This document shows positions 52,138 through 60,707 of a stretch of 64,000 nt of DNA, in pieces. The notes beneath the pieces were generated by a model. The model had not been told where the DNA came from, searched no databases, and worked only from the letters and a program-made list of their open reading frames with translations. The first letter of the stretch is position 1; every line of letters begins with the position of its first letter. Source of the DNA: Bacteroidaceae bacterium. Its GTDB lineage: Bacteria; Bacteroidota; Bacteroidia; Bacteroidales; Bacteroidaceae. Both the position numbers and the translations under genes were made by a program. Where the stretch lies: the NCBI GenBank assembly GCA_017427185.1, contig JAFRTJ010000038.1, forward strand, positions 1-64,000, read 5' to 3'.

Positions 52138-53373
52138 ATGGAACAGAAAGAGTATTACAATGTTATCTGGATAGATGATCAATGCAAAGAGGAAGGAGGC
52201 TTTGCTCCAGGGTTCATACAAAGATGTAAATTACGATTTAATATCCATTTGTTTCCTTTCGAGTTGGAAACAGAGGGATTGACCATTTTAGAGAATGATA
52301 CAGAACATTACGATGCAGTAATTTTGGACGCAAAAGGTTGGTCTGATGAAAAATATGTAGCAACAACCACAAAAGGAATGTATGAAGCAATTAGACGAAT
52401 AGAGCGACTTGCTTTCAAGAAATGTATTCCTTATTATGTCTTAACGGCTCAGGAAGATTTACTGAATAGCCAAGATTTCACAGACTCAGTAGGCAAAGAC
52501 AAAATCTTTTATAAATACTCTCCGAGTGATATAGAGAATTTGCTTAAAAATATCCAATTGGATATTAAAGCAAATCGCCGTAATCAGGTTAAGTTATATT
52601 ATTGGGATGCACTAAGTCGCATTACAGCCATGAATCCAAAGTCTGGTGAAATCATACTTGACATATTAGATGCTATGCACCATCCCTATCGATATCCTAA
52701 TTATAGGGCAATATTATATTACAATCCACTCAGAAAAATATTAGAATATAACTTTAGAGCAGCTCATAAAGTAAAGTTGATTCCCGACGAATGTTTTGTG
52801 AATGAAGTAAACCTGAGTCAATGCTGTCACTATTTATCAGGAAACGAAGCGACTCACTTGGGAGTTCGGTATGGTGGAAAAGGAATGCGAATAGTACCAG
52901 AACACATACAAAGTATGATGTTCTCCATATTGAATATAGGAAATATTAATTCTCACTCTTCTGAGCTTCCAGATGAAGATATCTCACGACTAGAGTTGTA
53001 TTTAGCTGATAATGTTTTTGATTCCAAATATTTGATTTCATGTATGGCTTTACAAATATGCGAAATTACACTATGGATGTCAAAGTTTATAGAGGATCAT
53101 TCTGTTATTGAAGATAATGAATATATGTGCAAAACCTTTGGCAAAGTTGTTCAATCAGAAAAATTTAAAGATATATGTTTTATTGAGAGCGAAAGGAAAA
53201 AATGGGAACATAAATTCTGTATTGCGACATCCTTTGCAGAACGCAAAAAACTCATTGGGAAGAAAGTGGTTGTCCTGAGTTATTCTGATAATACTGGGGC
53301 GTCTGCATCCGATTTCCCATTTTTTGCAAAAGTCGAGTCTTTAGAAAAAGAGAGTAAAAACGGTTCCAAGTAG
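52138..53373 (+). CDS. Atypical response regulator
   Basis: A 411-residue protein starting 1 bp after the kinase gene. The first 130 residues are a receiver domain: IDDQ (D13, D14), phosphoacceptor candidate D64 in VILDAKGW, T103 in VLTAQ and K126 in FYKYS. The remaining 280 residues (for example GNEATHLGVRYGGKGMRIV) have no DNA-binding domain that I can recognise, so output may be enzymatic or by protein contact. Its last codons (KNGSK and stop) lie inside the second copy of the 29-bp site. Confidence 0.75.
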   Translation: MEQKEYYNVIWIDDQCKEEGGFAPGFIQRCKLRFNIHLFPFELETEGLTILENDTEHYDAVILDAKGWSDEKYVATTTKGMYEAIRRIERLAFKKCIPYYVLTAQEDLLNSQDFTDSVGKDKIFYKYSPSDIENLLKNIQLDIKANRRNQVKLYYWDALSRITAMNPKSGEIILDILDAMHHPYRYPNYRAILYYNPLRKILEYNFRAAHKVKLIPDECFVNEVNLSQCCHYLSGNEATHLGVRYGGKGMRIVPEHIQSMMFSILNIGNINSHSSELPDEDISRLELYLADNVFDSKYLISCMALQICEITLWMSKFIEDHSVIEDNEYMCKTFGKVVQSEKFKDICFIESERKKWEHKFCIATSFAERKKLIGKKVVVLSYSDNTGASASDFPFFAKVESLEKESKNGSK

Positions 53374-53386
53374 AACGGAACCATTC
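53358..53386. promoter_or_regulatory. Shared 29-bp palindromic site, copy 2
   Basis: GGTTCC (53362-53367), AAGTAGAAC, GGAACC (53377-53382), overlapping the stop codon of the response-regulator gene. One base differs from copy 1. GGAACC ends 42 bp before the TA at 53425, the same geometry as copy 1. Confidence 0.7.
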
Positions 53387-53401
53387 ACAAGGTTGTTTTT
53401 C

Positions 53402-53432
53402 TTGTAAGGTTACAGAAATCACCTTAACTTTG
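53402..53432 (+). promoter_or_regulatory. Promoter of the Pif1-like helicase gene
   Basis: TTG (53402-53404), 20 bp, TAACTTTG (53425-53432): a full match to the Bacteroidota consensus. Predicted start near 53438-53440, within the 5' arm of the leader hairpin. Confidence 0.75.
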
Positions 53433-53472
53433 CAGCATCAATCATCGACACCACCTCGAGATTGATGCTGCA
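53431..53472 (+). promoter_or_regulatory. Leader hairpin of the helicase mRNA
   Basis: TGCAGCATCAATC (53431-53443) is a perfect 13-bp inverted repeat of 53460-53472; inside it TCGA pairs with TCGA around a 7-nt loop. It sits between the -7 box and the ATG (53505). Depending on the exact start the RNA may keep the whole stem or only part. An operator for a DNA-binding protein is the alternative. Confidence 0.6.
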
Positions 53473-53504
53473 AATGCATTATGGTAATAATAGATATATG
53501 AACT

Positions 53505-55550
53505 ATGGAAAACACACTCGACACACAGAACAAACAACAGTTACTCGCATACGAGCTGATTGCTAACACGAACAGCAGTTTCTTCCTAACGGGACGTGCA
53601 GGAACAGGTAAGACAACTTTCCTCCGCAAGGTACAGCAACTGGTGGACAAACAGTTCATCACGCTAGCACCGACAGGTGTGGCAGCTATCCTGGCAGGTG
53701 GTGATACTATTCATTCGTTCTTTGGATTGCCTATGGATGTCTGCATGCCTGGTACGATGGGTAAGATGAACGAGGCCAGAATCCTGACGTTAATCCATAC
53801 GGACACTATTATTATAGACGAGGTCTCGATGGTACGCTGCGACATCATTGATGCCATCGACTACACCATGCGGAAAACATTGCGCTCCACACAACCCTTT
53901 GGAGGCAAGCAAATCATCTTTGTGGGTGATATGTTCCAGTTGCCACCAGTAGTGAAGCAGGGCACAGAAAGTGATATCTTACAAGACCTTTATCGTACAG
54001 ATGTTTTTTTCTTCTACAAAGCTGACGTCATCAAACGTATGCGAATGGTGAAGATTGAGTTTCAAAAGGTATATCGCCAAGAAGATCAGAACTTCCTGCG
54101 CATTTTGGAGAACGTGCGTCTGAACAAGACAACACCAGAGAACCTGATGCATCTGAACGAGCGCGTCTGTCAGCCAATGAAGGAGGATGGAATGGTGATT
54201 ACATTGGCATCGCTCAACAGGACTGCTGATGATATCAATCAGCAACGGTTGACTGAGATTGATGCTGAGGAGTTCATTTATGAGGGGACATTGACAGGAA
54301 AGTTTGAGGAGAGGCGTTTCCCTGTGGATATGACTCTGAAACTGAAAGTAGGGGCTCAGGTGATGTTTACTCGTAACGACCAGCATAAGCGTTGGGTGAA
54401 TGGCACCATCGGCAAAGTTACCAAGTTAGCTAAGGACGAGATACAGGTGACAATTGATGATGGCGAAACTTACGTGGTTCCTAACTGCTCTTGGGAGTCG
54501 TATAGCTATGAGTACGATAAGGGCGAACGCAAGATGAAGAAGGAACTGATGGGTACCTTCACTCAGTATCCGCTCCGATTGGCTTGGGCTATCACGGTAC
54601 ATAAGAGTCAGGGCATGACATTCGACAAACTTTACCTCGATCTGAGTAGGGGGATGTTTGCGGCAGGCCAGCTTTATGTGGCTCTAAGTCGTGTCCGTTC
54701 ACTTGGTGGCTTATTTCTTTCTCATCCTATCATACCTCAGTATGCTCATACGAGCCGTGAAGTGCTGGCATTTGCAAGTGCCTATAATGATGAGAGAGTC
54801 ATCAGTAACGAAATTGAAAGTGGGAAAGCCGTTTATCAGTTACTCTCCCGCCATGACTACGATGAAGCTGCTAAACAATACCTAATGATAGTGCAGAAGA
54901 AAGCAACAGAAGGTGATATTAAGGAAGCTATGCAACAGGCAAAACGATTCCTTGACATTGTTATCTGCGATGAAGGACTCTATGGATGTGTGAACACTAT
55001 TCCAGCGGAACTAAAGGAAGTTAATCATTGGGCACCAAAGTTTCTCGTAGCTTTGTTAAGCCTGTATGCAAATGAATACGAGCAAGCGTTGGCGTATGCT
55101 GATAGTGTGCTCGTACAGCACCATTGTCAAGAGGCGCTCTATGTGATGTCGCGCAGTCTTGCCAAACTCAAACGCTATCACGAAGCTAATGCTGTGAATG
55201 TTCTGATGGGCAATGTTTTTGAAATGTCAACACCAGATACCAAGGTGCTCTATATGATTGCTATGCTCAATGAAGAACACATTGGAGATAATGGTTTGAA
55301 CCTGATGCAGGAGTTAATAAAGACAAAGCCAAAATACAATAAAGGCATTCTATCGCTTCGATATTTGATGAAGCGTAAGGGCTTAGCACTCGCGAAAACC
55401 ATAGATGATCCTTGTGAGTTGGTGGATAACTTCGATTCAGACATTACGGACTTAGAGTTCGCCCAAAAGCTTGTAACAGCGCGCGAGAAGACTCCTAAAG
55501 CATTAGAATACCTGCTTCGTCTTATTAGAAAACAGGACTTCTCTAACTGA
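53505..55550 (+). CDS. Pif1/RecD-like superfamily 1 helicase with C-terminal TPR-like region
   Basis: A 681-residue SF1B helicase: Walker A GRAGTGKTT (30-38), APTGVAAILAGGDTIHSFFG (55-74), Walker B IIIDEVSM (102-109), GDMFQLPPV, KVYRQEDQNFL, and motif VI-type AWAITVHKSQGMTFD and LYVALSRVR. Residues about 470-681 add helical repeats (EQALAYADSVLVQHHCQEAL) resembling TPRs, not part of core Pif1. Likely unwinds DNA 5' to 3'. It shares its regulatory site with the kinase operon, and so may be an effector of that system. Confidence 0.85.
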   Translation: MENTLDTQNKQQLLAYELIANTNSSFFLTGRAGTGKTTFLRKVQQLVDKQFITLAPTGVAAILAGGDTIHSFFGLPMDVCMPGTMGKMNEARILTLIHTDTIIIDEVSMVRCDIIDAIDYTMRKTLRSTQPFGGKQIIFVGDMFQLPPVVKQGTESDILQDLYRTDVFFFYKADVIKRMRMVKIEFQKVYRQEDQNFLRILENVRLNKTTPENLMHLNERVCQPMKEDGMVITLASLNRTADDINQQRLTEIDAEEFIYEGTLTGKFEERRFPVDMTLKLKVGAQVMFTRNDQHKRWVNGTIGKVTKLAKDEIQVTIDDGETYVVPNCSWESYSYEYDKGERKMKKELMGTFTQYPLRLAWAITVHKSQGMTFDKLYLDLSRGMFAAGQLYVALSRVRSLGGLFLSHPIIPQYAHTSREVLAFASAYNDERVISNEIESGKAVYQLLSRHDYDEAAKQYLMIVQKKATEGDIKEAMQQAKRFLDIVICDEGLYGCVNTIPAELKEVNHWAPKFLVALLSLYANEYEQALAYADSVLVQHHCQEALYVMSRSLAKLKRYHEANAVNVLMGNVFEMSTPDTKVLYMIAMLNEEHIGDNGLNLMQELIKTKPKYNKGILSLRYLMKRKGLALAKTIDDPCELVDNFDSDITDLEFAQKLVTAREKTPKALEYLLRLIRKQDFSN

Positions 55551-55604
55551 CAGAGTTAAGCTTGATAGAAATGTTGAAAATTATATACTAACTTAAAACC
55601 GACT

Positions 55605-56144
55605 ATGGAAAACAAGAAGAATGAATACAACGAGGAGATAAAACAGTTTCACTGTTCGCTTCTTATGGATGAAGTGAAGGAAACGGTGGAGAAGTTGAAA
55701 GAGTATGGTATAAATATGAATGACATCATGTCTTGTCTGCGTAATAACCAGCCATTACAACCTTTATTTGTCAGCAGAGATTATAAGATTTATATTGGTG
55801 ACGAACATAAAGAGATATATCTTCAGCCACTGGTAAAAGCCGTATATCTGCTTTTCTTGAGACATCCGGAAGGAATTTTGTTTAAGTGTTTGCCAGACTT
55901 TCGTGAGGAGCTAACACAAATATACATTAAATTGAAACCATGCGGAATGAGTGACAAAGTTCTTCAAAGTATCGAAGATGTAACTAACCCTTTACACAAT
56001 TCAATTAATGAAAAATGTGCACGAATTCGTGGAGCCTTTTTGGAACAATTCGATGACTATTTGGCAAAACATTATTACGTGGATGGAAGCCGTGGAGAAC
56101 CAAAGAAGATCACCCTCCCTCGTGATTTGGTAATCTGGGAATAA
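55605..56144 (+). CDS. Conserved hypothetical protein, possibly winged-helix-like
   Basis: A 179-residue soluble protein with a family-like pattern: QPLVKAVYLLFLRHPEGILF, then NPLHNSINEKCARIRGAF and HYYVDGSRGEPKKITLPRDLV. I have seen this pattern in Bacteroidota proteins of unknown function; the C-terminal part resembles the wing of an OmpR-type DNA-binding domain (inference). It follows the helicase by 54 bp and is probably co-transcribed. Confidence 0.65.
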   Translation: MENKKNEYNEEIKQFHCSLLMDEVKETVEKLKEYGINMNDIMSCLRNNQPLQPLFVSRDYKIYIGDEHKEIYLQPLVKAVYLLFLRHPEGILFKCLPDFREELTQIYIKLKPCGMSDKVLQSIEDVTNPLHNSINEKCARIRGAFLEQFDDYLAKHYYVDGSRGEPKKITLPRDLVIWE

Positions 56145-56180
56145 AATTGCATTTCCACAAGGCTTGTGGAGAAGTTTTGC

Positions 56181-56211
56181 TTGTTGGTGTACGGCTGTAT
56201 TCGTACTTTTG
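56181..56211 (+). promoter_or_regulatory. Promoter of the 160-residue protein gene
   Basis: TTG (56181-56183), 20 bp, TACTTTTG (56204-56211): an excellent consensus. It shows that the longer frame starting at 56147 is not the gene; translation begins at ATG 56240. Confidence 0.65.
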
Positions 56212-56239
56212 TGGCAGACAAATTAAAACAAAATCTGCT

Positions 56240-56719
56240 ATGACAAATTACGAATACATATTAAGTGAGTGCAAGAAAGCGCATTATGGCCAATGGGAAG
56301 ATGTTGCTATTGTGCGCTGCATCGAAAAGACGAAGAGCTTGACGCGAAATGAACTGTTGAATCTCTTCACCTCACGATGGTTGAAGGAGAAGTGTGAAGT
56401 GCGTGATGCAATTTTCTCCTTACTATTCAAAGATCAATTGGAGCGGAGGGAGACTATGATCCTTGATGCAACCATCGACGAACTGGGGAGCATGTTGACT
56501 GAAAAGGACGGAAACCATGTGAAACGGGCCCGCAAAGAGCTGAAAGAAAGATACCAGCATGTTGGCCACGATGACCAAATGCTCATCATCAAATACTTCC
56601 TGCAAGCAAATGGCAAACAGGACAAGAAGTGGGGCGAGGTACGTGAGAAATGGCAGAAGCTTGGCTATGCCAATCCTCCAAGTATCTTTGATACGTTTGA
56701 ACTGAAAAAACGACATTAG
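56240..56719 (+). CDS. Hypothetical protein
   Basis: About 159 residues (MTNYEYILSECKKAHYGQWE), mostly helical and basic, with an HVKRARKELKERY stretch near the middle. No membrane segment and no family recognised. The start is fixed by a strong promoter ending 28 nt upstream. It sits between the winged-helix-like protein and the WG-repeat protein in the second island. Confidence 0.6.
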   Translation: MTNYEYILSECKKAHYGQWEDVAIVRCIEKTKSLTRNELLNLFTSRWLKEKCEVRDAIFSLLFKDQLERRETMILDATIDELGSMLTEKDGNHVKRARKELKERYQHVGHDDQMLIIKYFLQANGKQDKKWGEVREKWQKLGYANPPSIFDTFELKKRH

Positions 56720-56762
56720 AAATTCTCATAGAAACTTATTAATCAAAAAAGGAAATAGGAAA

Positions 56763-57698
56763 ATGGAAAACAAATTAAAAAACAAGGAGGCTGATAAACA
56801 GCAAGAAAAGGGAAAGACTATGAGTTCTTACAAGAAGGCATTACGAGTGATATTACTTTTGTTTGCAGGAATGCTGATAGGGCAATATATAGAATGCTAT
56901 AGCTGCCAACCGGATGTCGACACTGGATATGACGAACGTATTACAAACTCAGTTGAAAAAAATATGGTAGAGGTGATAAGGGAAAAAGATGTAATTGATG
57001 GAATTAAAGTAAATGAGACTAAGATGCAGGAATCTGATTCTATTGGCTTGTATCGCAAAGGGAAGAAATGGGGATTCTATAACATGAATACAGACAAGGT
57101 GCTTGTAAGAAACTCCATCGGGGAGCCCAAGGAATATGACAATGTGGGTTTCTTTTCTGAAGGGCTGGCAGCTGTGCTGCAGGATAGAAAGATTGGTTTC
57201 GTGGACTTCGAGGGGAATCTGCTTATCCCTTTCCAGTATCTCCACAGGACGAACAAAGATATGAAAGCAATCGGTTTTCACTATGGCTACTGCAGAATGG
57301 CTGGACGTGATGGTAGATTGGGTGTGATTGACAAGAAGGGGCGGTGGGTCATTAAACCCATTTACACAGCTCTCAACCTTACAGCCACTTGCGTTTATGC
57401 CTCCACAGCTACCTCAAGAGTGCAACTGAACTACGATGGGGCACTCATGCAGAGTGACCTGATTGTCAGGGTGGAACCGTTAAGATGTTCGGATAGTTCA
57501 ACGGGATACAACGTCTATTATGTCTGCGATGCAGAGAACAATGAACGTTGCGGACTGATGGATAACACTTGCAAACGTTTGACTGCCCCCGTTTATCGTC
57601 AAGTGGTGGCATTAAGCCATGAGCTGTTCAAGTGTTATTTCCGTGATGGGATAACGATGGAGGTCTTGCATTTCCCAGCCATAGAAAAGAAGCAGTAG
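56763..57698 (+). CDS. WG-repeat membrane-anchored protein
   Basis: A 311-residue protein. One membrane helix (about 26-41, VILLLFAGMLIGQYIE) follows a charged N-terminus; an internal start at Met20 (56820) is possible. The outer part contains WG-type repeats (GKKWGFYNM, DRKIGFVDFEGNLLIPF, DGRLGVIDKKGRWVIKPIY). WG repeats form beta-propeller-like or solenoid modules for binding. Function unknown; 43 bp after the previous gene. Confidence 0.75.
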   Translation: MENKLKNKEADKQQEKGKTMSSYKKALRVILLLFAGMLIGQYIECYSCQPDVDTGYDERITNSVEKNMVEVIREKDVIDGIKVNETKMQESDSIGLYRKGKKWGFYNMNTDKVLVRNSIGEPKEYDNVGFFSEGLAAVLQDRKIGFVDFEGNLLIPFQYLHRTNKDMKAIGFHYGYCRMAGRDGRLGVIDKKGRWVIKPIYTALNLTATCVYASTATSRVQLNYDGALMQSDLIVRVEPLRCSDSSTGYNVYYVCDAENNERCGLMDNTCKRLTAPVYRQVVALSHELFKCYFRDGITMEVLHFPAIEKKQ

Positions 57699-57889
57699 CA
57701 TTCCTCCATTTTGCATACTATATATGATATAAGATGTCAGAAGGAAGAAGCAACATTTCCATGGGAAGAAGGAAACATAAAATGACCATCTGTGCAAGGG
57801 GTAATGATACATATAGGAGAGAGTAGAACATGCACTATGCAGATGAGGATGTTATGGAATTGTATGTAAAAAAACAAATGTAAAAGAAA

Positions 57890-58753
57890 ATGAAGGAACA
57901 TGTTAAAAGGCTATTTCGTTTCCTTTCTCCAAAAGGGAAGGAAAATAGAGAGGGATTTATCGTTACTTTCCTTTGTGCCTTAGCTTCTATTATGCTATTT
58001 GGTTGGGTGTCAGTTAGATTATGGTATCTGTATGATTCATATCCATTTTTGAATTTAGATTTATATATATATTGTTGCATAGGGATTGTAGGTCTTTTAA
58101 GTGGGATTGTACCGTTTAACATCCTGGTTCTTGCATATTGCACATACGGTTCCATACATTTGGCTTATGAAGTAGGCTATTGGTTTTTCATGGAAGCAAT
58201 TGTTGTGGATGTGTTGTATGTGCTCTATGTTTTCCAATGCATCAGACGTTGTCATGATATAGGAAGGGGATGGAAAAGTAGTTTCATTCCTCTTTTCAAT
58301 CCTTGGGTGTTAGTTTTTAAGAAGGGTGGCGATGCAAAAGAAAAATATTGCGAGACATCAAAGAGTGTTCCCCAAGAAGGATCAAGTATGAACCTTAAGA
58401 AATACATCTCTTTCAACAAACGGAGATGTGGGCGTCTTGAATTCGTTCTGACGTTTATGTTGTTAGCCTTTGTATGTTACCTATGGGACTCTACTTCAAA
58501 TTATATTGGGTACTTAATGGTAATTGTATCATTTGGCAGTTTGTCTATATTGTCCATTTTGGGATTCCAGTATGTATGGGATATGAGGTTTGAAGTCGAT
58601 TCTCTGATAATGTCGATATTGTTACTAATCTATATTGCTCAAGGAATAAGACGTTGTCGAGACATGGGGGTTAGTCCCTGGCGGATGTTTATTCCTCTAT
58701 ACATGCCAATAGCACTGCTGGTGAAAAAAGGAAAATATATCGAGTCTCAATAG
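57890..58753 (+). CDS. Tandem DUF805-like membrane protein
   Basis: A 287-residue protein with two related halves, each with several membrane segments and a CIRRCHDIG or GIRRCRDMG motif followed by a Trp-rich loop (GWKSSFIPLFNPW, SPWRMFIPLYMP) and a VKKG-type end. DUF805 proteins usually have one such unit (about 120-150 residues), so this is an internal duplication. The half-boundary is near residue 165. Function of the family is unknown. Confidence 0.75.
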   Translation: MKEHVKRLFRFLSPKGKENREGFIVTFLCALASIMLFGWVSVRLWYLYDSYPFLNLDLYIYCCIGIVGLLSGIVPFNILVLAYCTYGSIHLAYEVGYWFFMEAIVVDVLYVLYVFQCIRRCHDIGRGWKSSFIPLFNPWVLVFKKGGDAKEKYCETSKSVPQEGSSMNLKKYISFNKRRCGRLEFVLTFMLLAFVCYLWDSTSNYIGYLMVIVSFGSLSILSILGFQYVWDMRFEVDSLIMSILLLIYIAQGIRRCRDMGVSPWRMFIPLYMPIALLVKKGKYIESQ

Positions 58754-58886
58754 TTTTTATGCGGTGGAATCAAATCCTTTATAAAGTAAAACGAAATGTC
58801 TATCCTTGCCCATATCAAGTTTTAAACGAAGCCATTTTTTTCACAAGGTTTTATGGCATCAAAGATAAAAACAGAACAAATAAAAT

Positions 58887-58920
58887 CCCCAGCAGGAATA
58901 AGAGGTTCTGCTGGGGAAAT
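58887..58920. terminator. Bidirectional Rho-independent terminator
   Basis: CCCCAGCAG (58887-58895) pairs perfectly with CTGCTGGGG (58908-58916) around a 12-nt loop, with A/T-rich tails on both sides. It separates the convergent DUF805 gene and the DUF4923 lipoprotein gene. Confidence 0.85.
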
Positions 58921-58953
58921 ATTTTATTCTTAGATTGTTAGCAGAGATGCTGC

Positions 58954-59634
58954 TTATTGCGTCTTCACCATAGCCCAACCTAACTTCAGGCCATTGTAGT
59001 TGCCCAAAAGACTGCTGAGGGTACTGTTAACCGTGCTAACAGAGGATGCGATGCTCAGAATCTTGTCTGCGCTGAACAGCATGTACATTTCGTTGATGTT
59101 TACTGTAACTGTACTGCTCAAGGAGGTTACTCCCAAAGCGCCCTTCATAGTCATCGTGCTGGTGCTGGTGTTGTAGGTATAGGTTCCTGTATAGGTCTTG
59201 CTACCCAACGCCATCGTGTAGTTTCCATTCGCATCAAACGTGATGGTACTCTTGCCTGCATTGAAACCAATTTTCTTTAGCTGGGAATTCAGGCTGCTCT
59301 CAATCTTACTGCTTGCCACACTGCTACCAATCTTTGCGAGGACGCTCTCGCTCTCAAACACAACCTTGGGTTGGCTGTAGGTCCATGTTCCAACCAGGCT
59401 GTTCGCTGTAGTCTTGGTGCCAAGCAGAGAACTCAAGACGGTGGTTAAAGTGTTTCCACTTGTCAGAATGCTGGCGAGACTACCTAAGCCGGAATTGCCA
59501 TTCGCCCCATTCGCAGCTGCACCAGTTACTGCTGCAGTGGCCAGATCAGTACCAAGTTTACTGCTGTTTGCGCCACAACCATTCAGCAACATGCTTACAG
59601 CGATGATTGCTACTGAAATAAGTGATTTTCTCAT
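58954..59634 (-). CDS. DUF4923-family lipoprotein
   Basis: A 226-residue protein with a lipoprotein signal (MRKSLISVAIIAVSMLLNGC), a Gly/Ala/Ser-rich linker (about 25-75) and a lipocalin-like C-terminal domain (LVGTWTYSQPKVVFESESVLAKIG, GNYTMALGSKTYTGTYTYNT). The GTWTYxxPxVxFxSE pattern is typical of DUF4923 proteins of Bacteroidales. Role unknown, probably ligand binding in the periplasm or on the surface. Confidence 0.8.
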   Translation of the reverse strand: MRKSLISVAIIAVSMLLNGCGANSSKLGTDLATAAVTGAAANGANGNSGLGSLASILTSGNTLTTVLSSLLGTKTTANSLVGTWTYSQPKVVFESESVLAKIGSSVASSKIESSLNSQLKKIGFNAGKSTITFDANGNYTMALGSKTYTGTYTYNTSTSTMTMKGALGVTSLSSTVTVNINEMYMLFSADKILSIASSVSTVNSTLSSLLGNYNGLKLGWAMVKTQ

Positions 59635-59673
59635 TGTTGTTGTTATTATAAGGTGTTATACAAATAATGACTT

Positions 59674-60600
59674 TTATGACTTTTGCTTTTCTTCTTTTTC
59701 ATCGAAGAATTTAAGGAATGGAGTAGGGAAGGGGGTCTCGAATACCATTCTCTCTCCAGTTATTGGATGAAAGAAATTAAGCCGATAAGCATGGAGCGCC
59801 AATCTACCCAAAGGATTGCGTCCATTTCCATACTTTGTGTCTCCAGCGACAGGATAGCCCAAATCCTTCATGTGGACTCGAATCTGATTCTTGCGACCAG
59901 TTTCCAGTTTCATCTCTGCCAGAGTGAGTCCGTTCTTCACTCGAAGGCGATGATAATGCGTTATGGCCAACTTGCCTCCATTGTCAGTAGGACTGCTATA
60001 TGTAACGAATGCCTTGTTGTCGCGCAACCATGAGCGAACCGTTCCACCTTCTTGTTCCATCTCGCCACATAACACAGCTACATAACGGCGGTCGTAAACA
60101 AGATCATGCCAGTTCTCTTCCAGAATCTTTCGTGATTCTAAAGATTTTGCGTACATCATCAGTCCGCTGGTCTCACGATCCAGGCGATGAACAACATGAG
60201 CTGTGCATTTGAAATGACGTTTCTTGAAATATTCATTCAATATCGTTTTCACACAATATTGTCCAGGAGCTGATTCCATGCTTAAGATACCTTCCGACTT
60301 GTTTATGACAATGATATCCTTGTCTTCATAGACGATGCGAACGAATTTGCTGTTCAATTCTGTACTTCTTTTATGGCGACTGACGTGAACTACTTGTCCT
60401 GGCAGGAGAGGATAGTCGTATTGAGTCACCAGTTTCTTGTTGACTTGTACACCATGACCTTGCAGAATATCTTTGACCTTGTTGCGGCTGATTCCATACA
60501 TTTCATTCATCAAGAACTCCATTAGTGTAGTCTCTTGCCTTACGTGGAGTTCTATGGTCTTAGAGGCTGCATATTGTTCACCTGTAACTGTTCTGCGCAT
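59674..60600 (-). CDS. RluA-family rRNA/tRNA pseudouridine synthase
   Basis: A 308-residue enzyme: an S4 RNA-binding domain (about 28-90, LMEFLMNEMYGISRNKVKDI) and a synthase domain with the catalytic aspartate in VVHRLDRETSGLMMYAKS. LETGRKNQIRVHM and GYPVAGDTKYG are further conserved motifs. It isomerises uridine to pseudouridine in structured RNA; which of RluA, C or D it corresponds to is not clear. Own -7 element at 60623-60630. Confidence 0.9.
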   Translation of the reverse strand: MRRTVTGEQYAASKTIELHVRQETTLMEFLMNEMYGISRNKVKDILQGHGVQVNKKLVTQYDYPLLPGQVVHVSRHKRSTELNSKFVRIVYEDKDIIVINKSEGILSMESAPGQYCVKTILNEYFKKRHFKCTAHVVHRLDRETSGLMMYAKSLESRKILEENWHDLVYDRRYVAVLCGEMEQEGGTVRSWLRDNKAFVTYSSPTDNGGKLAITHYHRLRVKNGLTLAEMKLETGRKNQIRVHMKDLGYPVAGDTKYGNGRNPLGRLALHAYRLNFFHPITGERMVFETPFPTPFLKFFDEKEEKQKS

Positions 60601-60622
60601 CTTAAATCTGTTTATTTGGTGA

Positions 60623-60630
60623 CAAAGTTA
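60623..60630 (-). promoter_or_regulatory. -7 element of the pseudouridine synthase gene
   Basis: CAAAGTTA reads TAACTTTG on the minus strand, 22 bp before the ATG at 60600. Confidence 0.55.
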
Positions 60631-60663
60631 GTTATAATCTCTGACAAATCGAAATCTTTGTTG

Positions 60664-60671
60664 TATTTTTG
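60664..60671 (+). promoter_or_regulatory. -7 element of the MATE gene
   Basis: TATTTTTG matches TAnnTTTG, 36 nt before the ATG at 60708; divergent from the pseudouridine synthase promoter. Confidence 0.55.
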
Positions 60672-60707
60672 TAACGAAATAAATTATTAAAAGGCAATCA
60701 AAGGATT

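Noticed and set aside
49373..53386. Insertion sequence bounded by the 29-bp repeats
   Set aside because: No transposase or integrase is encoded between the repeats, and both copies keep identical promoter geometry; kept as a regulatory-site finding with recombination as the alternative.
56147..56239. N-terminal extension of the 160-residue protein
   Set aside because: A full consensus promoter (56181-56211) lies within the extension, so translation must begin later.
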